A DNA stretch of 64,000 nt, taken from NCBI RefSeq assembly GCF_001667265.1, contig NZ_LZHW01000031.1, forward strand, positions 1 to 64,000, in the 5' to 3' direction. Position numbers and translations under genes: made by a program. The DNA comes from Mycobacterium sp. ACS4331. GTDB lineage: Bacteria > Actinomycetota > Actinomycetes > Mycobacteriales > Mycobacteriaceae. Under the pieces are notes generated by a model, which saw only the letters and a list, made by a program, of their open reading frames with translations, made no database searches and had not been told where the DNA came from. Below, piece by piece: positions 27,143-35,207 of this stretch (within the stretch, counting starts at the first letter, position 1; every line of letters starts with the position of its first letter).

Positions 27143-28399
27143 TCAGCCCAGGCGCTCGGTTCGCAGATCCACCCCGGCCGCGGGCAACCGGGTCAGCAGG
27201 GCGTCGCCGATGGCCACCGCGGGCGTGAGCACACCCGTGAGCGGGGACAACGCGTCGCGGTCGAGTGCCAGCGCCAGCGCGCTCTCCCCGAGGAGCACCG
27301 AAGTCGCCTTGTAGCCGAAGTCACCCCTCTGCGCGAAGGTGGCCCGGTAGCGGGTCCCGGATTCGGTCGTGGTGTACGTCTCGACGGTGTAGTGCCCGCG
27401 TTCTCGCGCGGCTTCGCTGGGGCCCTCGCCGGGCTTGGGCACCACGCGGTCGATCAGGGTGCGTGGCAGGTGCTTGAAGTATCGGCTGCCCAGGCCCATC
27501 GTGAGTGCGCTGACACCGGTGACCGCTGCCGCGAACACCGGTGCGGCCACCGACCGACCGACGGATATCTGCTCGCCGTAGGCGAATCGCCGCCCGTACG
27601 CGTAATCGAGCAGTGCGTTGCTGCGCCGCACGATTCGGCTGTTCGGCATGGCCATCGCGAAGGCGCCGGTCCAGTGGCCGGCCAACTCAGGGGCTATCTC
27701 GGCACCCCGCCGCCACCGCACGTCGTTCTGTCCGCCGAGTTCGGGTTCGGCCGCGCGGTCGGGACTCAACGTGTACGGGTCCTCGAGGGCACGGCGCAGT
27801 TCGGGGTCGTTCGACGCGGCGGTCAGCACGTCCAGCATCGAGGCCGTGGTGCCGCCGGAGACGCCACCGGAGATGGCGCGCAACACCATGTTGGTGTCCA
27901 GCAGGTGGCCCGCACCGTCGTCCTGCGCCCGCCGGTACAGCGCATACACCGCCAGATCGGACGGGATGGAATCGAATCCGCAGGAGTGCACGATCCGGGC
28001 CCCGGTGTCGGCAGCCTGCTGGTGGTACAGGTCGATGCTCTCGCGGATGAAGTTGGTCTCCCCCGTCAGGTCGGCGTAGTCGGTGCCGGCCGCGGCACAC
28101 GCGGCGACCAGGGGCAGTCCGTACTTGGCATACGGGCCGACCGTCGTCACCACCACCCGCGTGCGGGCGGCCAGGTCGTTGAGCGTCGACGGGGACGCGG
28201 CGTCGGCGGTGAGGATGGGCCAGTCCTGGGCCGCCTCACCCAGGGAGTCGCGTACGGCCAGCACTTTCTCGGGTGAGCGACCCGCGAGGGCGATCCGCAC
28301 GCCCTCGCTGGTCCTGGCGAGGTAGTCGGCGGTCAACCTGCCGACGAAACCCGTCGCGCCGTACAGGACGATGTCGAATTCACGCTGCGTCGCGGCCAC
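27143..28399 (-). CDS. Saccharopine dehydrogenase-like / trans-acting enoyl reductase family protein
   Basis: A 418-residue protein with an N-terminal Rossmann motif, YGATGFVGRLTADYLAR, near residue 13. It belongs to the family that includes the M. tuberculosis trans-acting enoyl reductase Rv2953 and the conserved protein Rv2449c. Its place next to valS matches Rv2449c. Rv2953 acts in lipid (phthiocerol) synthesis, but here no polyketide genes are adjacent, so the substrate is unknown. A hydrophobic stretch near residue 290 may associate with the membrane. Confidence 0.83.
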   Translation of the reverse strand: MAATQREFDIVLYGATGFVGRLTADYLARTSEGVRIALAGRSPEKVLAVRDSLGEAAQDWPILTADAASPSTLNDLAARTRVVVTTVGPYAKYGLPLVAACAAAGTDYADLTGETNFIRESIDLYHQQAADTGARIVHSCGFDSIPSDLAVYALYRRAQDDGAGHLLDTNMVLRAISGGVSGGTTASMLDVLTAASNDPELRRALEDPYTLSPDRAAEPELGGQNDVRWRRGAEIAPELAGHWTGAFAMAMPNSRIVRRSNALLDYAYGRRFAYGEQISVGRSVAAPVFAAAVTGVSALTMGLGSRYFKHLPRTLIDRVVPKPGEGPSEAARERGHYTVETYTTTESGTRYRATFAQRGDFGYKATSVLLGESALALALDRDALSPLTGVLTPAVAIGDALLTRLPAAGVDLRTERLG

Positions 28400-28487
28400 G
28401 CCCCGAACCTACCCACATTCCCGCCCCTCGCCGAGACCCCGCCCGGCCACGGCGAGGCCACACGACAGCCTCGGTGCGGAAACCCGA

Positions 28488-29252
28488 TCAGGCCAGGGCG
28501 ACCTGCTCGCCGTCGGCGAGCTGTCCCGACGAGGTGTCCTTGAGCTCCACACCGGACCGACCGAGCGCCCGTGCCCCGGCGAGCAGCGAGGCGATGGTCT
28601 GCGCCGCGCGGCGGTGGCTCAGTCCGTCGGGCGGATGGATATTGGATACGCAGTTGCGTTCGGAGTCAGCCATTCCCGGTTTGGGCCGATAGGTCAGGTA
28701 GGCGCCGAGGCTGTCGGCCACCGACAAGCCCGGGCGTTCACCGATCAGCACGACCACGGCCGAGGCACCGACGCGCGCGGCGATGTGATCGCCGAGCGCC
28801 ACGCGGGCCTGCACCGCCACGACGGGCGGCGCCACCGTCATCGCGGGCGGAAGTTCCGCGAGGATCGCGCGCACGGTCGGCACCGCGTGGTCGGCCACCG
28901 CGCGCGCCGACAACCCGTCGGCCACGACGATCACCAGCTCGGCGTTGCTCCTCGGCAGCACCGACAGATCGGCCGGAAGCCGCCCGAGGTCCGGCCTGCG
29001 CAGGTAGCTGGGTCGGTCGGGGGCGCGGCTGTGCACAGCCGCGGCCGCACCGAGCCCGAGTTCGGACAGTTCACTGATCAACGTCGCGACGTCGATGGCG
29101 GAGTGCACGGCGTCGCGCGCGGCGGCATGGGCCGCACCGAGGTCCAGTCTGGCCGCGGTGTCCAACGCGTCGCCGGCGCGGCCCAGGCCGATCCGGGACC
29201 GCGTGTGCGCTCGTAGCCGATCCCACAGCGCGTGCTCGGCGTCGCGCGTCAT
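28488..29252 (-). CDS. eutC: Ethanolamine ammonia-lyase small subunit
   Basis: A 254-residue small subunit of the B12-dependent enzyme that splits ethanolamine to acetaldehyde and ammonia. Family segments RIGLGRAGD near the N terminus, VVADGLSARAV mid-protein and ERPGLSVADSLGAYLTYRPKPG near residue 175 bind cobalamin and the large subunit. The ATG at 29252 overlaps the eutB stop as ATGA. No microcompartment shell, eutA reactivase or eutE gene is in the window. Confidence 0.95.
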   Translation of the reverse strand: MTRDAEHALWDRLRAHTRSRIGLGRAGDALDTAARLDLGAAHAAARDAVHSAIDVATLISELSELGLGAAAAVHSRAPDRPSYLRRPDLGRLPADLSVLPRSNAELVIVVADGLSARAVADHAVPTVRAILAELPPAMTVAPPVVAVQARVALGDHIAARVGASAVVVLIGERPGLSVADSLGAYLTYRPKPGMADSERNCVSNIHPPDGLSHRRAAQTIASLLAGARALGRSGVELKDTSSGQLADGEQVALA

Positions 29253-30661
29253 GCCGTCGCCGCCAGTGCGCGCAGCGCCGACGCGCTCGCCGCGAGCGGC
29301 CGCACCAGTCCGTCGGCGCCGATCATGTCCTGGGCCGCCAGCCACGTCTCGAACTCGGGGGCGGGCCGCAGCCCGAGCGTGCGGCGGGCATAGAGGACGT
29401 CGTGGAAGGACAGACTCTGGTATCCGAGCATGACGTCGTCGGCGCCCGGCACGGCGATGACGAAGGCTGTGCCCGCCGCGGCCAGCATGGTCAGCAGGAC
29501 GTCCATATCGTCGCCGTCGGCTTCGGCGTGGTTGGTGTAACAGACATCGACGCCCATCGGCAGCCCCAGCAGCCGCCCGCAGAAGTTGTCCTCCAACCCG
29601 GCCCGGATGATCTGCTTGCCGTCATAGAGATACTCCGGGCCGATGAAGCCCACGACGGTGTTGACCAACAGCGGTTCCACCGCACGGGCCACCGCGTAGG
29701 CGCGGGCCTCCAGCGTCTGCTGGTCGACCGGCATCCCGTCCACGCCCAGATGTGCGTTGGCGCTCAACGCCGACCCCTGACCCGTCTCGAGGTACATGAC
29801 GTTGTCCCCGACGGTGCCACGGTGCAGGGAGCGTCCGGCCTCCATACCCTCACGCAGCAGCGCCAGATTCACTCCGAAACCCCGGTTGGCGGCCTCGGTT
29901 CCAGCCACCGACTGGAACACCAGATCGACTGGGGCACCGGCGGAGACCAGATCGATTGTGGTGGTGACGTGGGTCAGCACGCAGGACTGTGTGGGGATCT
30001 CGTAGCGGGACCGGATGTCGTCGAGCAGGTGCAGCAGATCGCTGACCGCACGTGGTGAATCTGAGGCCGGGTTGATCCCGATCACCGCGTCCCCGCTGCC
30101 CATCAGCAGGCCGTCCAGGGTGGCCGCCGCGACTCCGCGCGGGCTGTCCGTCGGGTGGTTGGGCTGCAGCCGGCTCGCGAGCCGGCCGGGCAGACCGATG
30201 GTCGACCGGAATCCCGTTGTCACCCGGGGAAGTCGAGAGACCGCCACCAGATCCTGGTTGCCCATCAACTTGCTCACGGCCGCGACCATCTCCGGGGTCA
30301 GACCGGGCGCCAACGCCGTGACGACCTCGGGCCCGTCGGGTTCAATGACCTGACGCAGCAACCAGTTTCGGAACTCCCCCACCGTCATCCCGGCCACCGG
30401 CGCGAAGGCCGCCCGGTCGTGGGAGTCGACGATCAGCCGGGTGACCTCGTCGCTCTCATAGGGAACGACCGCCTCCCGAAGGAACTCTGAGAGCTCCACG
30501 TCGGCGAGCACCATGCGGGCCGCGGCGCGCTCGGCGTCGGATGCGGCCGCGCAGCCCGCCAACTGATCGCCTGACCGGGCCGGGGACGCCTTGGCCAGCA
30601 GATCGACCAGTCCAGTGAAGGAGTAACCGCGGCCGGCGAGCGTAGTTCTGCGTAACGTCAC
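29249..30661 (-). CDS. eutB: Ethanolamine ammonia-lyase large subunit
   Basis: A 470-residue TIM-barrel catalytic subunit. Family segments visible include GDAVIGINPASDS, QSVAGTEAANRGFG, the FIGPEYLYDGKQI stretch near residue 345 and GVDVCYTNHAEAD near residue 375. The GTG at 30661 is preferred because family proteins start near this point. The upstream in-frame extension reads into the promoter. It is divergent from the ammonium transporter across 218 bases, so ammonia release and ammonium transport are linked. Confidence 0.95.
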   Translation of the reverse strand: MTLRRTTLAGRGYSFTGLVDLLAKASPARSGDQLAGCAAASDAERAAARMVLADVELSEFLREAVVPYESDEVTRLIVDSHDRAAFAPVAGMTVGEFRNWLLRQVIEPDGPEVVTALAPGLTPEMVAAVSKLMGNQDLVAVSRLPRVTTGFRSTIGLPGRLASRLQPNHPTDSPRGVAAATLDGLLMGSGDAVIGINPASDSPRAVSDLLHLLDDIRSRYEIPTQSCVLTHVTTTIDLVSAGAPVDLVFQSVAGTEAANRGFGVNLALLREGMEAGRSLHRGTVGDNVMYLETGQGSALSANAHLGVDGMPVDQQTLEARAYAVARAVEPLLVNTVVGFIGPEYLYDGKQIIRAGLEDNFCGRLLGLPMGVDVCYTNHAEADGDDMDVLLTMLAAAGTAFVIAVPGADDVMLGYQSLSFHDVLYARRTLGLRPAPEFETWLAAQDMIGADGLVRPLAASASALRALAATA

Positions 30662-30705
30662 TCGCCCATCGTGGCCAGTGCCGATCGTCGCTGTCGTGAA
30701 CCACG

Positions 30706-30797
30706 GTAAACACCAGGAAAATTCCGCGTCATCCGGCGTGCGATCTGAGCTTCGACGGACTTCACCGCAACTTAACACACAGTGATCCAGGTGAAAC
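30706..30797. promoter_or_regulatory. Two candidate GlnR-type sites in the eutB/amt gap
   Basis: GTAAA, six bases, GAAAA (30706-30721) and GTGAT, six bases, GAAAC (30782-30797) each resemble the actinobacterial GlnR half-box pattern gTnAc-n6-GaAAc with one or two mismatches. Their placement between an ammonia-releasing enzyme and an ammonium transporter makes nitrogen control plausible. This is a by-eye match only. Confidence 0.3.
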
Positions 30798-30879
30798 GTG
30801 CCCAACGCTACTTTCAACCTCGTAAACCGTCAGTGCTCGGCGAACACCGAGAAGAAACCATCTAAGGCGGAGGTCTGTC

Positions 30880-32214
30880 TTGCCCCCTGAAGTCGAGGAC
30901 GCCATCACACAGATGGCGACCGTCAACAACGAATTTTTCTACTGGATGTCCATCGCTCTGATGATGCTCATCCACGCGGGCTTCCTCGCGTACGAGATGG
31001 GAGCGTCGCGATCGAAGAACGTGCTGGCGACCGCGATGAAGAACCTCCTCGCATTCGCCACGATCGTGGTGTCGTTCTACTTCGTCGGGTGGTTCCTCTA
31101 CAACGCGATGCCCAGCGGCTTCATCGAATTCAACGATGCGGCCAAGGCTGCGCTGCCGTGGAGCGACAACATGGGGCCCAACGTCGAGGATTCGGCGAGC
31201 GGCATCTTCTGGGGCGCCTTCGCGCTGTTCGCCGCGACGACGGGCTCGATCATGTCGGGCGCGGTCCTGGAACGCATTCGCACGAGCGGGTTCCTGGTGC
31301 TGACGGTCCTGGTCGGTTCGGTGGTCTGGATCATCGGTGCGGCATGGGGTTGGCACGGCGCGGGTTGGATGCTGACGCAGTTGGGCTTCCACGATGTGGG
31401 CGCCGCTGGGTGCGTGCACATGATCGCGGGCTTCGCCACACTGGGTGTGCTGATCAACCTCGGTCCGCGCATCGGCCGGTTCCTGCCGGACGGCACCCCG
31501 GTGACGATTCGACCGCACAACCTGCCCCTGACCATGCTGGGTCTGATGCTGATCTTCACTGGCTTCTTCGGATTCCTGATGGGCTGTGTCATCTACGGCG
31601 CGGGCGGTTACTCCACCATCTACGCCAGCCCAACCACGTTGAGTGCGTTCGCATTCAACACCCTGATGGGCTTGGGTGGCGGCATCATCGGCGCCTACCT
31701 GACCTCGAAGGGCGAACCGTTCTGGACCATCTCCGGCGGCCTGTGCGGTGTCATCGGTGTGGCCTCCGGCATGGATCTGTACCACCCGGCACTGGCCTTC
31801 GTCATCGCATTCACCGCGGGCGCCATCGCCCCGTTCATCGGTCGACTGCTCGAGAAGTTCAAGATCGACGACGTGGTGGGCGCGGTCTCCGTGCACGGCG
31901 GCGTCGGCCTCTACTCGGTGCTGGTGGCCGGCGTGTTCCTGCACGGCTACCCCAACACCGACGGCAACCCGTCAGTCTCGTTCTGGGGTCAGGCAATTGG
32001 CGCCCTGGTCTTCGCGGCGCTGGGCTTCATCCCGGCATACCTCGTGTCGCTGGGCCTGAAGAAGGCCAACCTGCTGCGCATTCCGAAGGAGGTGGAGGAG
32101 CAGGGGCTGGATCTGTCCGAGGTTCCTGCCACGCCGTACCCCGAAGGTGTCCCGGTCACGGTCATGAAGACCAACGGTCATGTGCTGGTCAAGGCCGGCG
32201 AGGAGGTGAAGTAG
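30880..32214 (+). CDS. amt: Ammonium transporter (Amt family)
   Basis: A 444-residue channel-type transporter with about eleven membrane segments. The twin pore histidines are seen in AGCVHMIAG (near residue 180) and VSVHGGVG (near residue 335). The Asp eight residues before the first is kept (HDVGAAGCVH). Start is TTG at 30880 behind a GGAGG site at 30869-30873. The C-terminal tail of about 55 residues is polar. No glnK or glnD follows, unlike the classic amtB operon. A small membrane protein gene follows directly. Confidence 0.93.
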   Translation: MPPEVEDAITQMATVNNEFFYWMSIALMMLIHAGFLAYEMGASRSKNVLATAMKNLLAFATIVVSFYFVGWFLYNAMPSGFIEFNDAAKAALPWSDNMGPNVEDSASGIFWGAFALFAATTGSIMSGAVLERIRTSGFLVLTVLVGSVVWIIGAAWGWHGAGWMLTQLGFHDVGAAGCVHMIAGFATLGVLINLGPRIGRFLPDGTPVTIRPHNLPLTMLGLMLIFTGFFGFLMGCVIYGAGGYSTIYASPTTLSAFAFNTLMGLGGGIIGAYLTSKGEPFWTISGGLCGVIGVASGMDLYHPALAFVIAFTAGAIAPFIGRLLEKFKIDDVVGAVSVHGGVGLYSVLVAGVFLHGYPNTDGNPSVSFWGQAIGALVFAALGFIPAYLVSLGLKKANLLRIPKEVEEQGLDLSEVPATPYPEGVPVTVMKTNGHVLVKAGEEVK

Positions 32215-32433
32215 ATGTTCAGTCCCATCGACTCGTACGACGATGCGACCGTGGTGTTCACGTTCGGTGGATACTCGGTGGGCGTCTGGGTGTCGTTCAT
32301 TCTGGCGGTGCTGCTGTTCGTCGGGTTCTTCGCGCGGATGATCCAGCACGAGAACCGGGCGTATCAGGCGATCATCGATCACGCACCGGTTGAGGCCGGT
32401 CCCGTGGCCGAAGGCGAGCCGACCGTCTACTGA
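32215..32433 (+). CDS. Small single-segment membrane protein linked to amt
   Basis: A 72-residue protein starting on the base after the amt stop codon, so it is surely co-translated. One strong membrane segment spans about residues 22-42, followed by a short cytoplasmic tail ending in an acidic region. I recognise no family. The tight coupling suggests an accessory or regulatory subunit of the transporter. This is inference from position and topology. Confidence 0.75.
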   Translation: MFSPIDSYDDATVVFTFGGYSVGVWVSFILAVLLFVGFFARMIQHENRAYQAIIDHAPVEAGPVAEGEPTVY

Positions 32434-32460
32434 GTGCACGAACAGGAGGCCGGAGCCCCC

Positions 32461-32607
32461 CGCGACCGCCGCGTCGACCGTGGCCAGATCCCCGTAGGCC
32501 ACGGTCGCGACGGCGGCACCGGTGGCCGGTGAGCGCACCTCGATGGACTCGGTGGCGTCACGCCACGCGCCGTCGATGTACATCCGGTAGTGCGGGAGTT
32601 CGTTCAT
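32461..32607 (-). pseudogene. Aldehyde dehydrogenase 5' remnant
   Basis: The first 49 codons from the ATG at 32607 read as the N terminus of an aldehyde dehydrogenase (MYIDGAWRD, then VRSPATG and DLATVDAAVA). The similarity then stops abruptly and the frame runs antisense into the amt-linked gene. About 430 residues including the catalytic Cys and Glu are missing. The fragment is next after the alcohol dehydrogenase on the same strand, so it was probably the third gene of a P450-alcohol dehydrogenase-aldehyde dehydrogenase operon cut by a deletion. Confidence 0.72.
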
Positions 32608-32654
32608 GCTGGCTGCTCTCGTCTCTGTCGTCGGGTGGGGAGGGCCGTGCCGGC

Positions 32655-33761
32655 TCAGAACTTGATCAGACCGCGCAGGTTGCGCCCGGCGTGCATGTCC
32701 TCGTAGCCCTCGTTGATCTCCTCGAGCGTGTACTCGCGGGTGACCAACTCGTCGAGCTTGATTCGGCCGGCCTGGTACATCTCAAGCATCCGTGGGATGT
32801 CCAGGCGCGGGTTCGACGAACCGAAAAGGCAACCGCGAACCTGCTTCTCATAAAGCGTCAGGTCGAACAGCGACATGTCGACCTGCATGTCGGTGGGATG
32901 CGGAATCGCGGTCATGACCACGCGCCCCCGCTTGCCCACCAGGCTCAGGCCCTGCGCCACGTAGGCGCCCTCGGCACTCGAAGTGGTGACGACGCAGACG
33001 TCGGCCATGGTGCCGCGGGTCAGGTCGGTGATCAGTGCCTGCGCCTCCTCGACGGTGGCGGCGGCGTGCGTCGCACCGAATTCGAAGGAGCGCTCGCGCT
33101 TGTAGGCCACCGGATCCAAGGCGATGACGTTGCGGGCACCGGCGAGCTTGGCGCCCTGGACGGCGTTGATGCCGAGTCCACCGACGCCCATGACCACGAC
33201 GGTGTCCCCGTCGCGGGCCTCGCCGGTGCGCACCGCGGCGCCGTATCCGGTGGTGACGCCGCAGCCCACCAGCGCGGCCTTGTCCAGCGGAATGTCCCTG
33301 TCCACCTTGACCACCGAGGAGATCGGCACGACGGTGTACTCCGAGAACGTGCCCAGCACGCACATCTGGCCGATGTCCTGCCCGCGTCCATGGAAACGGT
33401 GGGTGCCGTCGAGTTGCGGTCCGGCGACGATCGCGGCGCCGTACACGCACAGATTGCTGCGTCCGCGCGCACATTCGGTGCATCGGCCACAGGCCGGGAT
33501 GAAGCTCAGCACGACGTGGTCGCCGACCTCGACCTCGGTCACCCCGGGACCCACTTCGGCGACCACACCGGCACCCTCGTGCCCGCCCACGACGGGGAGG
33601 TTCATCGGCATGTCACCGGTGACCAGGTGGTCATCGGAATGGCACAAGCCTGAGGCGGTCAGCTTGACCAGGACCTCCTGCGCGCGGGGCGCGTCGAGTT
33701 CGAGTTCGGTGACCTCCCATTTCTGGTGCAGACCCCACAGGACGGCAGCTTTGGTCTTCAT
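32655..33761 (-). CDS. NDMA-dependent (mycofactocin-type) zinc alcohol dehydrogenase
   Basis: A 368-residue medium-chain dehydrogenase. Catalytic zinc ligands are in LCHSDDH and GGHEGAG. The structural zinc cluster is CGRCTECARGRSNLC near residue 91. The cofactor-binding motif GVGGLGINAVQ is near residue 192. The sequence resembles the actinobacterial NDMA-dependent class, whose members hold NAD tightly and rely on mycofactocin as external electron carrier. No mft genes are in the window. It starts 25 bases after the P450 stop, so the two form an operon. Confidence 0.88.
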   Translation of the reverse strand: MKTKAAVLWGLHQKWEVTELELDAPRAQEVLVKLTASGLCHSDDHLVTGDMPMNLPVVGGHEGAGVVAEVGPGVTEVEVGDHVVLSFIPACGRCTECARGRSNLCVYGAAIVAGPQLDGTHRFHGRGQDIGQMCVLGTFSEYTVVPISSVVKVDRDIPLDKAALVGCGVTTGYGAAVRTGEARDGDTVVVMGVGGLGINAVQGAKLAGARNVIALDPVAYKRERSFEFGATHAAATVEEAQALITDLTRGTMADVCVVTTSSAEGAYVAQGLSLVGKRGRVVMTAIPHPTDMQVDMSLFDLTLYEKQVRGCLFGSSNPRLDIPRMLEMYQAGRIKLDELVTREYTLEEINEGYEDMHAGRNLRGLIKF

Positions 33762-33786
33762 GGAATGTGGCTCCTCTGGGGGTGGA

Positions 33787-35061
33787 TCAGCGGTTCTCGG
33801 GGGTCCAGGTCACGGGCAGGCTGTTGATGCCGTTGATGAAGTTGGCGACCTGGAAGTGGGGTTCGGCGGCGGTGATGTCGGGGATACGGGTGTACACCTC
33901 GGTCAGCAGCGAGCGCAGCATGGTGCGGGCCAGCGCCGCTCCGAGGCAGAAGTGCGGCCCGCCACCACCGAAAGCCAAGTGAGGGTTGGACTTGCGAGTG
34001 ATGTCGAAGGTGAACGGATCCTCGAACACGTCCTCGTCGCGGTTGGCGGAGCTGTACCACAGCACCACCTTGTCGCCGGCCTTGATCTCCGAGCCACGCA
34101 CGGTGACGTCCCGGGTCGCGGTGCGCCGCATGTGAATCAGCGGGGAGGCCCACCGCAGGGCCTCCTCGACCGCGCCGTCGACCCGGCCTTCGACGTCGGC
34201 GACCAGCAGGTCGCGCTGCTCGGGGAACTGCGAGAACGCATAGATCGCCTGTGCCGAGGCATGTCTGGTGGTGTCATTGGCGGCCACGGCGAGCAGCACG
34301 AAGAACGCCTTGAGTTCGTCGTCGGTCATCTTCTCGCCGTCGAACTCGGCCTGCACCATCCACGACAGCAGGTCGTCACCCGGGTTGGCGCGCCGCTCCG
34401 GGGCGAGCGTCGCCACCGTCTGGTGCAGGTCCATCACCGCCCCGGCGAACAGTTCCAGCGCGGTTCGGTCCCCGCGCACCTCGGGGTCGGTCCAGCCCAG
34501 CGTGCGCTGGGCGGCAGCGATGGTCCTGTCGTGCACCTCACCGGGCGGCAGGCCGAAGAAGCTGCCGAAGATACGGCCCGGCAGCTGCACCGACACCAAC
34601 TCGACGAAATCGCCTTCGCCGAGGGCGGACATCTCGCTGATCAGGTCGCGTGCGTGGCCCTGAATCCAGTCCTGCAGCCGACGCATATTGCGGGGCTTGA
34701 ACGCATCGAGGGTGATGCCCCGCAACTGGGTGTGCCGCGGGGCGTCCATGGCGATGAAGGACTGCGACATCAGCAGGATCTCCTGCGGGAAGTCCTCCAT
34801 GGTGATGCCCTGCGCCGAGGAGAAGATTTCGGGATGCCGGCTGGCGTAGCGGATGTCCTCGTGCTTGGTCAGCGACCAGAAGCCCTTGAGGTTCTGTTCC
34901 GGTGGCAGCAGGTCGGAGTCGGCGGGCCTACTCCAGGCCACCGGGTTCTCCCGGCGGAGCACCGCGAACGCCTCGTCGCGCGCCGCGGGCGTTTTGGCCC
35001 AGAACTCGCGCGCGGCGAGGTCGATGTCGCCGTGCGTGGTAGGGGGGAAGACGGTGGTCAT
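33787..35061 (-). CDS. Cytochrome P450 (second)
   Basis: A 424-residue P450 from the ATG at 35061. The I-helix motif is AANDTTRHA near residue 257, and the haem loop is FGGGGPHFCLG near residue 365. The in-frame extension upstream to 35445 is antisense-like reading through the histidine kinase 3' end and is rejected. It is the first gene of an operon with the alcohol dehydrogenase and, originally, the aldehyde dehydrogenase. That suggests stepwise oxidation of a hydroxylated substrate to an acid. Confidence 0.92.
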   Translation of the reverse strand: MTTVFPPTTHGDIDLAAREFWAKTPAARDEAFAVLRRENPVAWSRPADSDLLPPEQNLKGFWSLTKHEDIRYASRHPEIFSSAQGITMEDFPQEILLMSQSFIAMDAPRHTQLRGITLDAFKPRNMRRLQDWIQGHARDLISEMSALGEGDFVELVSVQLPGRIFGSFFGLPPGEVHDRTIAAAQRTLGWTDPEVRGDRTALELFAGAVMDLHQTVATLAPERRANPGDDLLSWMVQAEFDGEKMTDDELKAFFVLLAVAANDTTRHASAQAIYAFSQFPEQRDLLVADVEGRVDGAVEEALRWASPLIHMRRTATRDVTVRGSEIKAGDKVVLWYSSANRDEDVFEDPFTFDITRKSNPHLAFGGGGPHFCLGAALARTMLRSLLTEVYTRIPDITAAEPHFQVANFINGINSLPVTWTPENR

Positions 35062-35207
35062 GGGGTGTCCTTCCGGTGCCGAGGCCGCCGCCGTGTGTCG
35101 CAGATCACGCGGCGGATCGGAGCCAGTCTTGGTCACCGTGACGAGAAAATGACCCGGCGTGCGGGCCAACCTGCGGCCCGCGCGGGCCACCCTGCCGAGC
35201 CCGCGGG

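Noticed and set aside
30662-30879. Cobalamin riboswitch sought upstream of eutB
   Set aside because: The gap is only 218 bases and I see no B12-box-like conserved core on the minus strand.
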